From: Bdellovibrionales bacterium
Lineage (GTDB): Bacteria > Bdellovibrionota > Bdellovibrionia > Bdellovibrionales > UBA1609
DNA: 59,861 nt
Assembly: GCA_023301025.1 (NCBI GenBank)
Contig: JALZUR010000014.1
Coordinates: 1-59,861 of the forward strand
Reading direction: 5' to 3'
The notes below the pieces were generated by a model. The model was not told where the DNA came from, did no database searches, and was given only the letters and a program-made list of their open reading frames with translations. Positions within the stretch are counted from its first letter, which is position 1. The number at the start of each line of letters is the position of its first letter. Both the position numbers and the translations under genes were made by a program. Shown here piece after piece: positions 9,665-19,384 of this stretch.

Positions 9665-12600
9665 ATGTCTTTTGTACATTTACATACCCATTCGCACTAC
9701 TCTCTTTTAAGCTCTTCTACATCTGTTAAAGAGCTTGTTAAAAGAGTAAAAAGTCTAGGTATGAACTCTGTTGCGCTAACAGACACCAACAATATGTATG
9801 GTGCGGTTGAGTTTTATTTCGCTGCTAAAAAAGAGGGTTTAAAACCCATCATTGGGGTAGAAATTGCTATATCAGGAGAGTTTAGTAAATCAACAGACAA
9901 AGACTACAGTGTAGTTCTCTTAGCGCAATCTTATAACGGCTATCAAAATTTATCTTCTGTTGTTTCTTTTGCTCATAAAAAAAATAATTTAAAAGGAACT
10001 CCTAAAGCAACCCTTGATGTTTTGAAAGATTTTTCTGATGACATTATTTGCCTTACTGGTGGAAGCCTTAATGGCTATGGTCCGCTTTTATTAAATGAAT
10101 TTGGAGAAGAGGCGGTTCTTGAACATTTATCTGATTTAAAAAATATATATAAAGAAAAACTCTACCTTGAAGTTTTTGATCACAACTTGTCTGAGTTTGA
10201 ATCTGACTGGAACTCTTTTAGTAAAAAGCACTCAGACACGTATCCGCTTGTACTTACAAACGACACAAGGTTTACAGAGTCTGAAGACTTGATTGCTCAC
10301 AATGTACTTATTGGTATTGGACAAGGCAAAAAGCTTGAAGAGGTTGAGAGCGATTCAAAAATCAATTCACATTTTTATCTAAAATCTCCAAGCTCTATGC
10401 AAGAACTTTGCAGTGAAGATAAGGATCTGATTGTTGCGTTTGAAAATACTTTTAAAATTTCAGACATGTGTGACATCCATTTCGATTTGGAAGATAAAGA
10501 GGGAAAACCAATATATCATCTCCCTCAATTTCCAACTAAAGAGGGAAGGAGCTCTAAAGAAGAGATTAGAGTTGTTACTTTAAAAGGTTTAGATGAAAGA
10601 CTTAATTTTTTAGAAAAAAAAGAAGACAGAACTCTTACAGCTGATGAAAAAAAAGTCTATTATGATCGGCTAGATTATGAGCTATCAGTTATTGATTCCA
10701 TGGGTTTCAATGGCTATTTTTTAATTGTTCAAGATTTTATACACTGGTCAAAAGAAAATGATGTACCTGTTGGTCCAGGGCGGGGTTCAGGGGCAGGCTC
10801 GTTAGTAGCTTATTCGTTACAAATCACTGATCTTGATCCACTTCCTTACGCCTTAATTTTTGAGCGTTTTTTAAATCCTGAGCGTGTTAGCATGCCAGAT
10901 TTTGATATTGATTTTTGTCAAGAAAAGCGCGGCAAAGTGATCGACTATGTGACTGAAACTTACGGTCAAGACAGTGTAGCGCAGATTATCACATATGGAA
11001 AACTTCAAACTCGTGCTGCAATTAGAGATGTTGGTAGAGTGCTCGGTTTTAGTTTTTTAGAGGTTAATGAAATTGCAAAACTTATTCCTGATGTTTTAGG
11101 GATCAGTTTAAAAGAGTCTTTGGATATGGAGCCAAGACTAAAAGAGATGCGTGAGGAAAATCCACAGGTAAATAAGCTTATAACACTTGCTTTAAAAGTT
11201 GAGGGACTTGTAAGACATGCAGGAATTCATGCAGCTGGAGTAATCATTGCTGATGGAAGTATTGTGCAGCATGCCCCAGTCACAAGTGGTGCAGATGGTG
11301 AAAATGTAGTTCAGTTTGATATGAAAAATTCTGAAAAGATTGGGCTTATAAAGTTTGATTTTTTAGGTTTAAAAACTTTGACACATATAAAGTATGCTCT
11401 GGATTTTATAAAGCAAACGAAAGGCAAAGAGATTCTTGAAGAGGACATTTCGATTGATGATCCTGGCATTTATAAACTCATGTCTAGAGGTGACAACAAC
11501 GGGATTTTTCAGTTTGAAGGTGAGGGGATCACAGACCTTACAATAAAAGCAAAGCCTAGTTGTTTTTCAGACATAGTGGCTTTAAATGCACTTTATCGTC
11601 CAGGTCCAATGGACATGATCCCTGATTATTTAGAACGAAAAAGTGGCAAAAAAGATCCTGATTATCTTTTTCCTGAGTTAGAGGAGATCTTGAATGAGAC
11701 TTACGGTATTATTGTTTATCAAGAGCATGTGCAGCTCATTGCCGCAAGGATTGCTAACTACTCATTAGGTGAAGCTGATATGCTTAGGCGTGCCATGGGT
11801 AAAAAAATTGCCGAAGAGATGGCAAGCCAAAAGGTACGTTTTTTAGAAGGGGCTGAAAAAAACAATCACGACATGAAAAAAGCTGAAAAGCTTTTTGATT
11901 TGATGGCTGAGTTTGCAAAATATGGTTTTAACAAAAGTCATGCTGCTGCTTATTGTGTGATTACTGCTCGAACAGCATGGATCAAGTACTACTATCCTGT
12001 AGAGTTTTTTGCAGCTCTCCTTACAACAGAAATTTCAAATACAGATAATGTCGTTAAGTATGTTAAAGACGCTAAAAATCATGATATAGAAGTGGTTACA
12101 CCTCATGTAAACACTTCAGACTATGTGTTTAAAACAGATGGAGAAAAAATATTCTTTTCTTTAGGTGCTATCAAAGGTGTAGGCCTAAATGTTGTTGAAA
12201 GCATAATGGAGGCTCGTGAAAAAACGAGTGATAAAAGATTTAACACATTAGAAGAGTTTTTCTCTGAAGTTGACACAAAAAAAATTAACAAAAAAACTAT
12301 AGAGTCTTTAACAAAAGCAGGTGCTTTAGACAACTTAGGCTACAACAGAAACGAGATATTCTCGCAAACTCATATGTTACTAGATGAAGCTGAGCGAAAA
12401 AGAAAAGAAAAAGAGCTTGGACAGTTTAATCTCTTTGACTCTTTAGATGATGGGGAAGACACCTCAAGCTTTAAGGTTAAGCTTTCGAAAAAAGAAGAGT
12501 GGCCTTTAAGGTCCTTACTTCAACTTGAAAAAGAGGTTTTAGGTTTTTACATTAATCGCCACCCCTTAGAAAGCTATGCGAGTTTACGCCCTTATTTTAA

Positions 12601-13141
12601 ATCTCGCACCATTGGATCTTTAACAGATGAAGATCATAAAAAAGAGGTTTCAATATTTGGTCTGATCCCAAAAACAAAAGAGTTTATCACAAAAAAAGGA
12701 ACACGTATGGCCTTTGCAGAGGCTGAGGATCATGAAAACTCACTTGAACTTATAATTTTCCCAAAAGTCTTTAAAGACGTTGAAGAGATTTTGACTGAAG
12801 AAAAGCCTTTGGTAATTTCTGGCACTTATGAAACCCAAGAGGGCAAAGGGGGCAAGGTTTTAGTTGATAAAATCACTGATCCTTTAACACTATTAAGCAA
12901 CTCCAGAAAAGTTATTTTAAAAGTCACAGATCCTAAAAATGAAGAGTTAAATGAATTTTTTGAACTTTTGGAGACTAAAAAAGGGCCTACTAAGGTTGAA
13001 TTTAAACTGAAATTCACTGATATTTCATCTGAGGTGCAAATGGGGCTTGATAAAGAACAATCTGTAAAAATTGATTTTGAATTTTTAGACGGGCTTGGTA
13101 GGATTTTTAAAGATTATGAAGGTCTAGATTTAGGAGCCTAA
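9665..13141 (+). CDS. dnaE: DNA polymerase III subunit alpha
   Basis: 1158 residues, DnaE1-like. N-terminal PHP domain (F-V-H-L-H-T-H-S-H-Y-S-L-L), polymerase active-site motif M-P-D-F-D-I-D-F with two catalytic Asp, the upstream G-P-G-R-G-S-G-A-G-S-L-V loop, helix-hairpin-helix region and an OB-fold near residue 1000. It is the replicative polymerase catalytic subunit. It begins 11 bp after guaA and is followed after one base by an exported protein gene, so replication, GMP synthesis and tRNA modification genes share one transcript here. Confidence 0.97.
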   Translation: MSFVHLHTHSHYSLLSSSTSVKELVKRVKSLGMNSVALTDTNNMYGAVEFYFAAKKEGLKPIIGVEIAISGEFSKSTDKDYSVVLLAQSYNGYQNLSSVVSFAHKKNNLKGTPKATLDVLKDFSDDIICLTGGSLNGYGPLLLNEFGEEAVLEHLSDLKNIYKEKLYLEVFDHNLSEFESDWNSFSKKHSDTYPLVLTNDTRFTESEDLIAHNVLIGIGQGKKLEEVESDSKINSHFYLKSPSSMQELCSEDKDLIVAFENTFKISDMCDIHFDLEDKEGKPIYHLPQFPTKEGRSSKEEIRVVTLKGLDERLNFLEKKEDRTLTADEKKVYYDRLDYELSVIDSMGFNGYFLIVQDFIHWSKENDVPVGPGRGSGAGSLVAYSLQITDLDPLPYALIFERFLNPERVSMPDFDIDFCQEKRGKVIDYVTETYGQDSVAQIITYGKLQTRAAIRDVGRVLGFSFLEVNEIAKLIPDVLGISLKESLDMEPRLKEMREENPQVNKLITLALKVEGLVRHAGIHAAGVIIADGSIVQHAPVTSGADGENVVQFDMKNSEKIGLIKFDFLGLKTLTHIKYALDFIKQTKGKEILEEDISIDDPGIYKLMSRGDNNGIFQFEGEGITDLTIKAKPSCFSDIVALNALYRPGPMDMIPDYLERKSGKKDPDYLFPELEEILNETYGIIVYQEHVQLIAARIANYSLGEADMLRRAMGKKIAEEMASQKVRFLEGAEKNNHDMKKAEKLFDLMAEFAKYGFNKSHAAAYCVITARTAWIKYYYPVEFFAALLTTEISNTDNVVKYVKDAKNHDIEVVTPHVNTSDYVFKTDGEKIFFSLGAIKGVGLNVVESIMEAREKTSDKRFNTLEEFFSEVDTKKINKKTIESLTKAGALDNLGYNRNEIFSQTHMLLDEAERKRKEKELGQFNLFDSLDDGEDTSSFKVKLSKKEEWPLRSLLQLEKEVLGFYINRHPLESYASLRPYFKSRTIGSLTDEDHKKEVSIFGLIPKTKEFITKKGTRMAFAEAEDHENSLELIIFPKVFKDVEEILTEEKPLVISGTYETQEGKGGKVLVDKITDPLTLLSNSRKVILKVTDPKNEELNEFFELLETKKGPTKVEFKLKFTDISSEVQMGLDKEQSVKIDFEFLDGLGRIFKDYEGLDLGA

Positions 13142-13142
13142 T

Positions 13143-14387
13143 ATGGAGCATAAAATGAAGAACTTAGTTGTTATTTTTATTTTCACAGTACTTTTTGCAA
13201 ACAATGGATTCACATACCAAACAGACTCTCGTATTGTAAGTGGCTACAGTGTTATAAAAACAGAAACTTATGATGAATGGGATAAGAAAAAAAATGCTGT
13301 ATCGAATGCTATAAAAAATCTTACATTTTCTCTAGCATCAAATCTGATGTCTGATAAAGAGATAGAAGAGACAAAAGAGCTTATTAATCAAAATGTGATT
13401 CCCTATTCAAACCTTTATATTTTAAAGACAAATGTTATTAGACATGGTGTTGAAAAAGAAGGGGAATATGAGGCTTACAAAGCGCGTGTCAATTTCACCT
13501 ATTCTTTAGCAAATTTTAAAAAGCTTCTAAAATCAAAAGGTATTTTATTTAAAAGTCTAGCTGAACCAAAAGTTTCGGCTTACATTAAAGTTAAAGACAT
13601 TAGTCGTTTAAAGCTTTTTAAGTGGTGGCAAGAAGATGCTCCAAAACTACATCCGGCTTTAATTCCAATTCATAAAAGATTAAAAACAGCTTTAACTGAG
13701 CAAGGATTTTCATATATTGGTCCAATTTTTTATAAGACTTCTCAAAAAGTAAGTCCAAAAGCAATGGCTGAGAGGTCAGGATCTCACTATTACATAAGCG
13801 GTGAAGTTACAGTGTCTGATAATGGAAGACCTGGATCAATCAATTTAAAAAATGGTGATTTCTACTTTCATGAAACTAGATCACAAAAACTTGTTTCAAA
13901 GCTTAATGTTATGGATTTTAAAAAAGCCTATGAAAAAACACTTATAGAGTCTGTGGCAGACAATGATACCTTGGCTAGTGAAAATGTTGATACAAATACA
14001 TTATCTAAGACAGCAGTTGATACTCCAAAAAAAGTTAGAACTTCTGATGTTTTAACTGAATCTTTTAGAAAAGCGATAAATACAATGAGCGTAGTAGGAG
14101 ATTTAGAAAGTCTTACTCAAGAAGCTACACTGTTAAAGATTCAAGGTATAAATAACTCTCAAGATTTAAATGTGGTTAAAGAGTCCCTTAAGGTTCTGTC
14201 TAAAAGTGGTCTTGACCGTTTTGTTGAACGAACGATGACTCAAGGTGAGGTTGTGTTTACAGCTAGGTCAAAAATGAATAGCCGTGCCCTTAAAGCTCTT
14301 ATTGAAAGTCAGACAGGTTTGAAAAATCAAGTTCAAAAAAACTCTAAAGGTGCACTAGTTTTTAAATATGATCCAAGAACGCAGTGA
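13143..14387 (+). CDS. Exported protein of unknown function
   Basis: 414 residues with a signal peptide (M-K-N-L-V-V-I-F-I-F-T-V-L-F-A core). Two starts are possible: ATG 13143 behind AGGAG, or ATG 13155 behind GGAG; both keep the signal peptide. The N-terminal domain (residues 25-135) with an A-V-S-N-A-I-K-N helix faintly resembles the small alpha/beta domains seen in FlgT and curli-type secreted proteins, but I cannot assign a family. A Thr/Asp-rich linker around residues 275-300 separates a C-terminal domain with predicted beta-alpha repeats. The last 20 bp overlap lipB. Confidence 0.75.
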   Translation: MEHKMKNLVVIFIFTVLFANNGFTYQTDSRIVSGYSVIKTETYDEWDKKKNAVSNAIKNLTFSLASNLMSDKEIEETKELINQNVIPYSNLYILKTNVIRHGVEKEGEYEAYKARVNFTYSLANFKKLLKSKGILFKSLAEPKVSAYIKVKDISRLKLFKWWQEDAPKLHPALIPIHKRLKTALTEQGFSYIGPIFYKTSQKVSPKAMAERSGSHYYISGEVTVSDNGRPGSINLKNGDFYFHETRSQKLVSKLNVMDFKKAYEKTLIESVADNDTLASENVDTNTLSKTAVDTPKKVRTSDVLTESFRKAINTMSVVGDLESLTQEATLLKIQGINNSQDLNVVKESLKVLSKSGLDRFVERTMTQGEVVFTARSKMNSRALKALIESQTGLKNQVQKNSKGALVFKYDPRTQ

Positions 14388-15084
14388 TTACAGTTTAAAA
14401 CAAACTAAACTTTTGCAGAATCGTCTTTTTGAAGGTTTTGAACTGCAGTTTGATTATTTTGATCTGAACAAATCATATGAAGAGATTTTAAAAGAACAAA
14501 AAAATCGTGTATCAAGTATTAAAAGCTACATAGACTCTGAAAACAAAAAATCAAAGGTTTTTAGTCTTTGTGGAGTTCACCCAAAAACCTATACTCTAGG
14601 TAGATCAGTAGATGACAAAATATATGAAGAATTAAAAGGTGCTTCTACATCTTATGCAGTTTCTTCTGTAAGCAGGGGTGGCAAACTCATGTATCATGGA
14701 CCCGGTCAGCTTAGTTTGTATTTTATTTTCAACCTAAAAGATTTTTTTTCTGGCCCAAGAGAATACACAGAGTATTTATTTAAATCAGTTAAAGCCTACT
14801 TTCTAAGAGAGTATGACATTGAGTTAGAGTTAAAGAGCCAAGGTCTGTGGCTTAATAATAAAAAAGTTTGTTTCATGGGAATTAGAATTAAAAACGGTAT
14901 AGTATATCATGGGCTTTCTATAAATTATTATGTTGATCTTAAGCCTTTTGTAAATAGACCTCCGTGTAACGTTAGTGGTGACTCCGTAGGTAATATTTTT
15001 TCATCCCCTTTAGCAGCTCTTTTTTTAAAGGATGAAGCCTGCAAAATAACAAAAGATGTATTCAACCAAAATCATATAGCTTAA
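14368..15084 (+). CDS. lipB: Octanoyl-[acyl-carrier-protein]:protein N-octanoyltransferase LipB
   Basis: 238 residues. LipB landmarks: H-P-K-T-Y-T-L-G-R-S, the active-site loop S-R-G-G-K-L-M-Y-H-G-P-G-Q-L, the lysine in K-K-V-C-F-M-G-I-R, and the cysteine in P-P-C-N-V-S-G-D-S-V-G. LipB transfers octanoate from acyl carrier protein to lipoyl domains of 2-oxoacid dehydrogenases. It overlaps the preceding exported-protein gene by 20 bp in another frame and is the last gene of the collinear run. The usual E-H-x-P at the first motif reads G-V-H-P here, a mild divergence. Confidence 0.9.
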   Translation: MIQERSDYSLKQTKLLQNRLFEGFELQFDYFDLNKSYEEILKEQKNRVSSIKSYIDSENKKSKVFSLCGVHPKTYTLGRSVDDKIYEELKGASTSYAVSSVSRGGKLMYHGPGQLSLYFIFNLKDFFSGPREYTEYLFKSVKAYFLREYDIELELKSQGLWLNNKKVCFMGIRIKNGIVYHGLSINYYVDLKPFVNRPPCNVSGDSVGNIFSSPLAALFLKDEACKITKDVFNQNHIA

Positions 15085-15091
15085 TATTTAC

Positions 15092-15114
15092 AAAGGCTTA
15101 TAGGTCCTTTTTGT
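15092..15114 (+). terminator. Possible weak intrinsic terminator after lipB
   Basis: A 5-bp AAAGG/CCTTT stem with a 9-nt loop followed by T5, just after the lipB stop. The short stem makes it weak; it would end the run of genes that begins at miaB. Confidence 0.4.
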
Positions 15115-15123
15115 ATTAAAATA

Positions 15124-15151
15124 TTGACATGCTCTTCATTTCGCATACTGT
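15124..15151 (+). promoter_or_regulatory. Putative sigma-70-type promoter of tRNA-Val
   Basis: A perfect -35 hexamer TTGACA at 15124-15129, with a poor -10 candidate (CATACT at 15144-15149, or TACTGT at 15146-15151), about 13 bp before the mature tRNA 5' end. The -35 is convincing; the -10 choice is not settled. Confidence 0.45.
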
Positions 15152-15163
15152 CTGGGTTAGCCA

Positions 15164-15240
15164 GGGTCTATAGCTCAGCTGGTTAGAGCGCCACATTGAC
15201 ATTGTGGAGGTCAGCTGTTCGAATCAGCTTAGACCCACCA
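15164..15240 (+). tRNA. tRNA-Val(GAC)
   Basis: A 77-nt cloverleaf with acceptor stem GGGTCTA/TAGACCC, D-arm AGCTCAGCTGGTTAGAGC, anticodon stem CCACA/TGTGG with loop TTGACAT (anticodon GAC, valine), T-loop TTCGAAT, discriminator A and an encoded CCA end. Confidence 0.96.
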
Positions 15241-15291
15241 TCTTAAGGCTTAAGCCCCAGACACGCGGGGTCTCAGTCATTTTAGTTTATT

Positions 15292-15717
15292 TTAAGACTT
15301 TGGTGGCCAAATAAGTCTCTGGCATAACTGTTCAGATACATTGTTAACTTCTGCTACTAAATCACCAGAGTCATCAATTCTATTTACTGTATCATCGACT
15401 ACTAATGTGTTGTTTATACAGCGACCGAATAAACCCTCTTTATCAATGTAAGTAGGAACTGGTGGTGGAAGAATTCCATTAGTATTTGGATAGCCTGCAA
15501 TAGTATCAGTAGCGTTTAAGCTTTTCCCGTTATCATCAAGGTATTCTTTTTTAAATTCATATACAGTAACACCCAAAGAATCGGTAGTTTGTTTGATTTC
15601 TAAATTGAAGTGAGTGTTCTCATTCCAGGCAGGACATTTAAAACTTCCTGTTAAATCAGGACAAGATAAAGCTAAATTAGATAAAAGTAGAACACTGATT
15701 AAAACTATTGTTTTCAT
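15292..15717 (-). CDS. Small exported protein of unknown function
   Basis: 141 residues with a clear signal peptide (M-K-T-I-V-L-I-S-V-L-L-L-S-N-L-A-L-S) followed directly by C-P-D-L-T-G-S-F-K-C. The mature protein is about 123 residues with four cysteines and looks beta-rich. Its plan (signal peptide, then a short G-x-[FY]-x-C strand) is similar to that of the protein encoded at 36815-37210, which suggests a related lipocalin-like or small beta-barrel fold; that is inference. It lies next to tRNA-Val and is transcribed towards it. Confidence 0.7.
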   Translation of the reverse strand: MKTIVLISVLLLSNLALSCPDLTGSFKCPAWNENTHFNLEIKQTTDSLGVTVYEFKKEYLDDNGKSLNATDTIAGYPNTNGILPPPVPTYIDKEGLFGRCINNTLVVDDTVNRIDDSGDLVAEVNNVSEQLCQRLIWPPKS

Positions 15718-15845
15718 TTAAACTCCTATTGTTGCTTGTTAGCTAATAGATTTTGGAATTTAAATATATAATTTTATTTTTGAATGAATATTTTATCTTT
15801 TATTAAGTGAGTCTTAGACCTTTAGTGCTTCTAGGTATAGTTTAG

Positions 15846-16958
15846 CTAGGCTTTGGCTGCTTTCTCGTAGTTGGTCTGTGCGTGAGAGCTTTCGTTTTGC
15901 ACCACATCCCAAAAATTTTTAGGTGTTCCTTCAATTGCTGAAGAGAGAATAAAGGGTGGTGTTCGTTTAAAAGTCTGTCTTTTTTGTGGTGGTAGTAAGT
16001 CTATTTTATTGTAAATGTGAACCATTGGTTTTTTAGTCCACTCAAATGATTCAATTAAGTCTTCTACAATTTTAATTTGTTTTAAGTAAAGTGGGTTTGA
16101 GACATCGATTACGTGTAACAAAATGTCAGCATCTGAAGACTCTTCTAAAGTGGCTTTAAAGGCCTCTATTAAGTGTGTTGGGATTTTATTAATAAATCCC
16201 ACAGTGTCAGTCACTACAGCCTCACCAACTTCTTTTTTAAAGATTTTTCGGGTTAGGGGATCAAGGGTAGCAAAAAGTTTATCTTCAGCCACAGTTTTTG
16301 CTTCAGTGAGCTGATTCATGAGTGTTGATTTTCCAGCATTGGTGTAGCCAATAAGAGCGATTTTAAAAACACTGTTTTTTCTTTTCTTCTTAGACTCTTG
16401 TCTATGTGTTTTAACATCTTTTAATTTTTTTCTTAAAATACCAATACGATGTCTTATTGTTCGTCTGTCAGTCTCTAAGGCACTCTCACCAGGTCCTCGT
16501 GTCCCAATACCGCCACCTAGTCTAGAAAGACTTCCGTGCCAGCCCCCAACCATTCTTGGGAGCTCATCTAGAAGACGTGCAAGCTCTACTTGGAGTTTAC
16601 CTTCTTTTGTTTTTGCACGCTTTGCAAAAATATCGATAATAATTTGTGACCTGTCAGCCACAATCACACCGCCGAGTTCTTTTGAGAGATTTCTATTTTG
16701 ACTTCCTGAAAGAGTGTGATCAAAAACCACAACTTCTGTATCTGTTTCTTCTATTAAGTCTTTTAGTTCTAAAAGTTTTCCTTGGCCTATTAAAGTTCGC
16801 GCACTTTTTTTCTCTGTTTTTTGATACGTGCTTCCAACAACAGTCCAACCCAAAGAGTCAATGAGCTCCTCGAGTTCTGATAAGTTAAACTTAATGTCTT
16901 CAATAGTTTCATTAGAGCTTCCAAAGCCAACAGCTATAGCTTTTTTCTTAAGACTCAT
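15846..16958 (-). CDS. hflX: Ribosome-associated GTPase HflX
   Basis: About 370 residues. The N-terminal HflX domain ends with the G-G-I-G-T-R-G-P-G-E-S-A-L-E loop, followed by a coiled segment and a G domain (G-Y-T-N-A-G-K-S-T-L P-loop, D-T-V-G-F-I G3, N-K-I-D G4). HflX binds and splits stalled ribosomes. I place the start at the ATG at 16958, four bases after the maeB stop; an in-frame TTG at 16988 would overlap maeB by 26 bp and has its GAGG directly abutting the codon. Downstream partner of maeB in a two-gene operon. Confidence 0.93.
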   Translation of the reverse strand: MSLKKKAIAVGFGSSNETIEDIKFNLSELEELIDSLGWTVVGSTYQKTEKKSARTLIGQGKLLELKDLIEETDTEVVVFDHTLSGSQNRNLSKELGGVIVADRSQIIIDIFAKRAKTKEGKLQVELARLLDELPRMVGGWHGSLSRLGGGIGTRGPGESALETDRRTIRHRIGILRKKLKDVKTHRQESKKKRKNSVFKIALIGYTNAGKSTLMNQLTEAKTVAEDKLFATLDPLTRKIFKKEVGEAVVTDTVGFINKIPTHLIEAFKATLEESSDADILLHVIDVSNPLYLKQIKIVEDLIESFEWTKKPMVHIYNKIDLLPPQKRQTFKRTPPFILSSAIEGTPKNFWDVVQNESSHAQTNYEKAAKA

Positions 16959-16962
16959 CTGT

Positions 16963-19239
16963 TCAGCGTTTTCTTTTTGAAGTTGCAACCTCTAGGGCTA
17001 GCAGAGCTGAAGCGTTTACTATATCTCTAACACCACCAGTTCTTTGTACAATATTTACAGGTTTCTTTGTCCCCACTAAAAGTGGTCCAATCATCTCACC
17101 TTCAGTGAGTTGTTGTAAAAGTTTATAAGAGATATTTGCTGAATCTAAGTTTGGAAAAATTAAAACATTAGCTGAATTTTTTAAGTCACTAAAATCAAAG
17201 AGCCTTGACATAATACTAGTGCTTATCGCCGTATCTGCCTGCATTTCACCATCGACTTCTAAATTTGGTCTGTGTGCTTTTACAATGTCTGCAGCTTCTT
17301 GCATTTTTTTAGGACTTCCTGTGCCACCCATAAAGTTTGTAAAGGATAAGAAAGCAATCTTTGGCTCTTGGTTGTAGGTCAGGGCAACATCTGCTGCTTC
17401 TAAACAAATTTGTGATAGCTCTTGCGCTGTGGGATCAATTCTCATAGCAGTGTCTGCTAGAAAAATCTGTTTTCCGTCTTTAATAAAAATATTTAAACCC
17501 GAGATTACATTGTCTTTTTTAGGTCCTATAATGTCTAATATTGGCTTTACTGCTGATGAAAAACTAGTGGATGCGCCAGAGATTAAACCATCGACAAAAC
17601 CATACTCAAGCATCATGGCTGATTGGTAGTACACGTCTTTAATTAAGTTTACGGCTTCTGATTCAAGTAGACCTTTTCTTTGTCTTTTCTCATGAAGCGC
17701 TTTTGTTAACTCTAATTTGTTTTCGTTTTGTGTAGGGTCAATAATTTCTAAATCTAAAATTTTCTTAAGTTCATTTTTTTCAGCAGAGGCTTCTATGTCT
17801 TTACGGTTTCCCATAAGAACAGGTGTTGCAAAATCCTCTTCAATAATAATCTCACAGGCTTTTAAAACTTTTCTACTGTTACCTTCAGGAAAAAGAATTC
17901 TGGCTTTCTTTTTTGAACGTCTATTTTTTGTTTTTATTTTATTGATTATTGGACGAACAAACTCTTGTTTTGCACTTATAAAAGCTTCTAGCTCTTCAAT
18001 ATAAGTTTTCATATTTTTAATAGGTGTTTGAGCTACTTTGTCTTTCATTGCAGCCTCTGCAACAGCAGGAGCTACTTTTAATAAAACCCTCTGATCAAAT
18101 GGTTTTGGGATAATATAGTCTTTTCCAAAATGAAAACTTTGTCCTTGATAGGCTTCAGAAACTTCGTCAGGAACAGATTCACGTGCAAGTTCAGAGATGG
18201 CATAAGCTGCAGCACGCTTCATTCCTTCAGTTATACTTGTGGCTCTTACATCTAAAGCTCCTCTAAAGATATAGGGAAAACCTAAAACATTGTTTACTTG
18301 GTTAGGATAATCTGATCGTCCAGTTGCTACAATGGCATCAGGGCGTACTTTTTTTACAAGTTCTGGTCTGATCTCAGGTTCAGGGTTTGCCATGGCAAAG
18401 ACGATGGGCTCTTTAGCCATAGATTTTATCATCTTTTCTGTTACGGCTCCACCTACACTTACTCCGATAAACACATCAGCATCTTTTAGAGCGTCTGCTA
18501 ATTTTTTTCTATCTGTTTTTATAGCAAATTTTTCTTTGTACTTATTTAGATCAGTTCTTGATTTTGAAATAACACCTTTTGAATCACAGATGAGTACGTT
18601 TTGTTTTTTCACTCCGAGGTCAATAATAAGCTGCGCGCAAGAAAGTGCTGCAGCTCCGGCTCCGTTAAAAACTACTTTAATTTTTGAAAGTTTTTTCTTA
18701 GTTAAGTGACAGGCGTTGATTAAACCTGCAGCTGTAATAATAGCTGTTCCATGCTGATCATCATGAAAAACTGGAATGGCCATTTCTTTTTTAAGACGCT
18801 CTTCAATTTCAAAACATTGTGGGGCGCCGATGTCTTCAAGGTTTATTCCACCAAAAGTTGGTTCTAAGTTTTTTACAGTTTTTATAAAATCTTCGGTGTC
18901 TGTTGTGTCTACTTCAATATCAAAAACATTGATGTTGGCAAATTTCTTAAACAAGACGCCTTTACCTTCCATAACAGGTTTACTAGCTAAAGGACCGATG
19001 TTTCCTAAACCTAAAACAGCTGTTCCGTTTGTAACGACTCCAACAAGATTCCCTCTGGTTGTATAATCAAAAGCTTTAAGAGGATCTTTTGCAATTTCTG
19101 TACAAGGGGCTGCCACTCCTGGGGAGTACGCAAGTGAGAGGGCATGGTCAGACGAGACATCTTTTGATGAGGTGACTTCAACTTTACCCGCAACACCTTC
19201 TGAATGATATTTTAAAGCTTCTTTATCTAGTTTATCCAT
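16963..19239 (-). CDS. maeB: NADP-type malic enzyme fused to phosphotransacetylase-like domain
   Basis: 758 residues, the MaeB architecture. The N-terminal malic enzyme (about 1-425) shows S-L-A-Y-S-P-G-V-A-A-P-C and the metal-site motif F-H-D-D-Q-H-G-T-A; the dinucleotide fold follows (V-V-F-N-G-A-G-A-A). The C-terminal third is a phosphate acetyl/butyryltransferase-like domain, normally regulatory (acetyl-CoA sensing). It converts malate to pyruvate with NADPH formation. It is divergent from the beta-oxidation operon, which would feed acetyl-CoA into the same node; the pairing makes metabolic sense but is inference. Confidence 0.94.
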   Translation of the reverse strand: MDKLDKEALKYHSEGVAGKVEVTSSKDVSSDHALSLAYSPGVAAPCTEIAKDPLKAFDYTTRGNLVGVVTNGTAVLGLGNIGPLASKPVMEGKGVLFKKFANINVFDIEVDTTDTEDFIKTVKNLEPTFGGINLEDIGAPQCFEIEERLKKEMAIPVFHDDQHGTAIITAAGLINACHLTKKKLSKIKVVFNGAGAAALSCAQLIIDLGVKKQNVLICDSKGVISKSRTDLNKYKEKFAIKTDRKKLADALKDADVFIGVSVGGAVTEKMIKSMAKEPIVFAMANPEPEIRPELVKKVRPDAIVATGRSDYPNQVNNVLGFPYIFRGALDVRATSITEGMKRAAAYAISELARESVPDEVSEAYQGQSFHFGKDYIIPKPFDQRVLLKVAPAVAEAAMKDKVAQTPIKNMKTYIEELEAFISAKQEFVRPIINKIKTKNRRSKKKARILFPEGNSRKVLKACEIIIEEDFATPVLMGNRKDIEASAEKNELKKILDLEIIDPTQNENKLELTKALHEKRQRKGLLESEAVNLIKDVYYQSAMMLEYGFVDGLISGASTSFSSAVKPILDIIGPKKDNVISGLNIFIKDGKQIFLADTAMRIDPTAQELSQICLEAADVALTYNQEPKIAFLSFTNFMGGTGSPKKMQEAADIVKAHRPNLEVDGEMQADTAISTSIMSRLFDFSDLKNSANVLIFPNLDSANISYKLLQQLTEGEMIGPLLVGTKKPVNIVQRTGGVRDIVNASALLALEVATSKRKR

Positions 19240-19327
19240 AGAACCTACTTTGCAATAACTGCCTAAAAACAGTGAATTAAAACATTAAATACAAGACCAT
19301 AAACTTAAGTGTATAAGTCTGTCTACA

Positions 19328-19356
19328 TTGACAAAAAATCAAGTCGCACAGATGAT
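19328..19356 (+). promoter_or_regulatory. Promoter of the beta-oxidation operon
   Basis: TTGACA at 19328-19333, a 17-bp spacer and GATGAT at 19351-19356 (4 of 6 to TATAAT). The -35 hexamer coincides with an in-frame TTG that could be mistaken for the thiolase start, which argues that translation begins downstream at 19385. Confidence 0.6.
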
Positions 19357-19384
19357 AGCCCCATATTTAAAAAAGGGAAACTAC

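Noticed and set aside
15241-15290. Hairpin after tRNA-Val (GGCTTAAGCC and AGAC...GTCT repeats)
   Set aside because: The stems are short or loopless and no proper T-run follows, so I do not call a terminator.
19328-19384. N-terminal extension of the thiolase from a TTG at 19328
   Set aside because: The TTG is part of a TTGACA -35 hexamer with a -10 seventeen bases later; the conserved thiolase N-terminus and a purine-rich RBS place the start at 19385.
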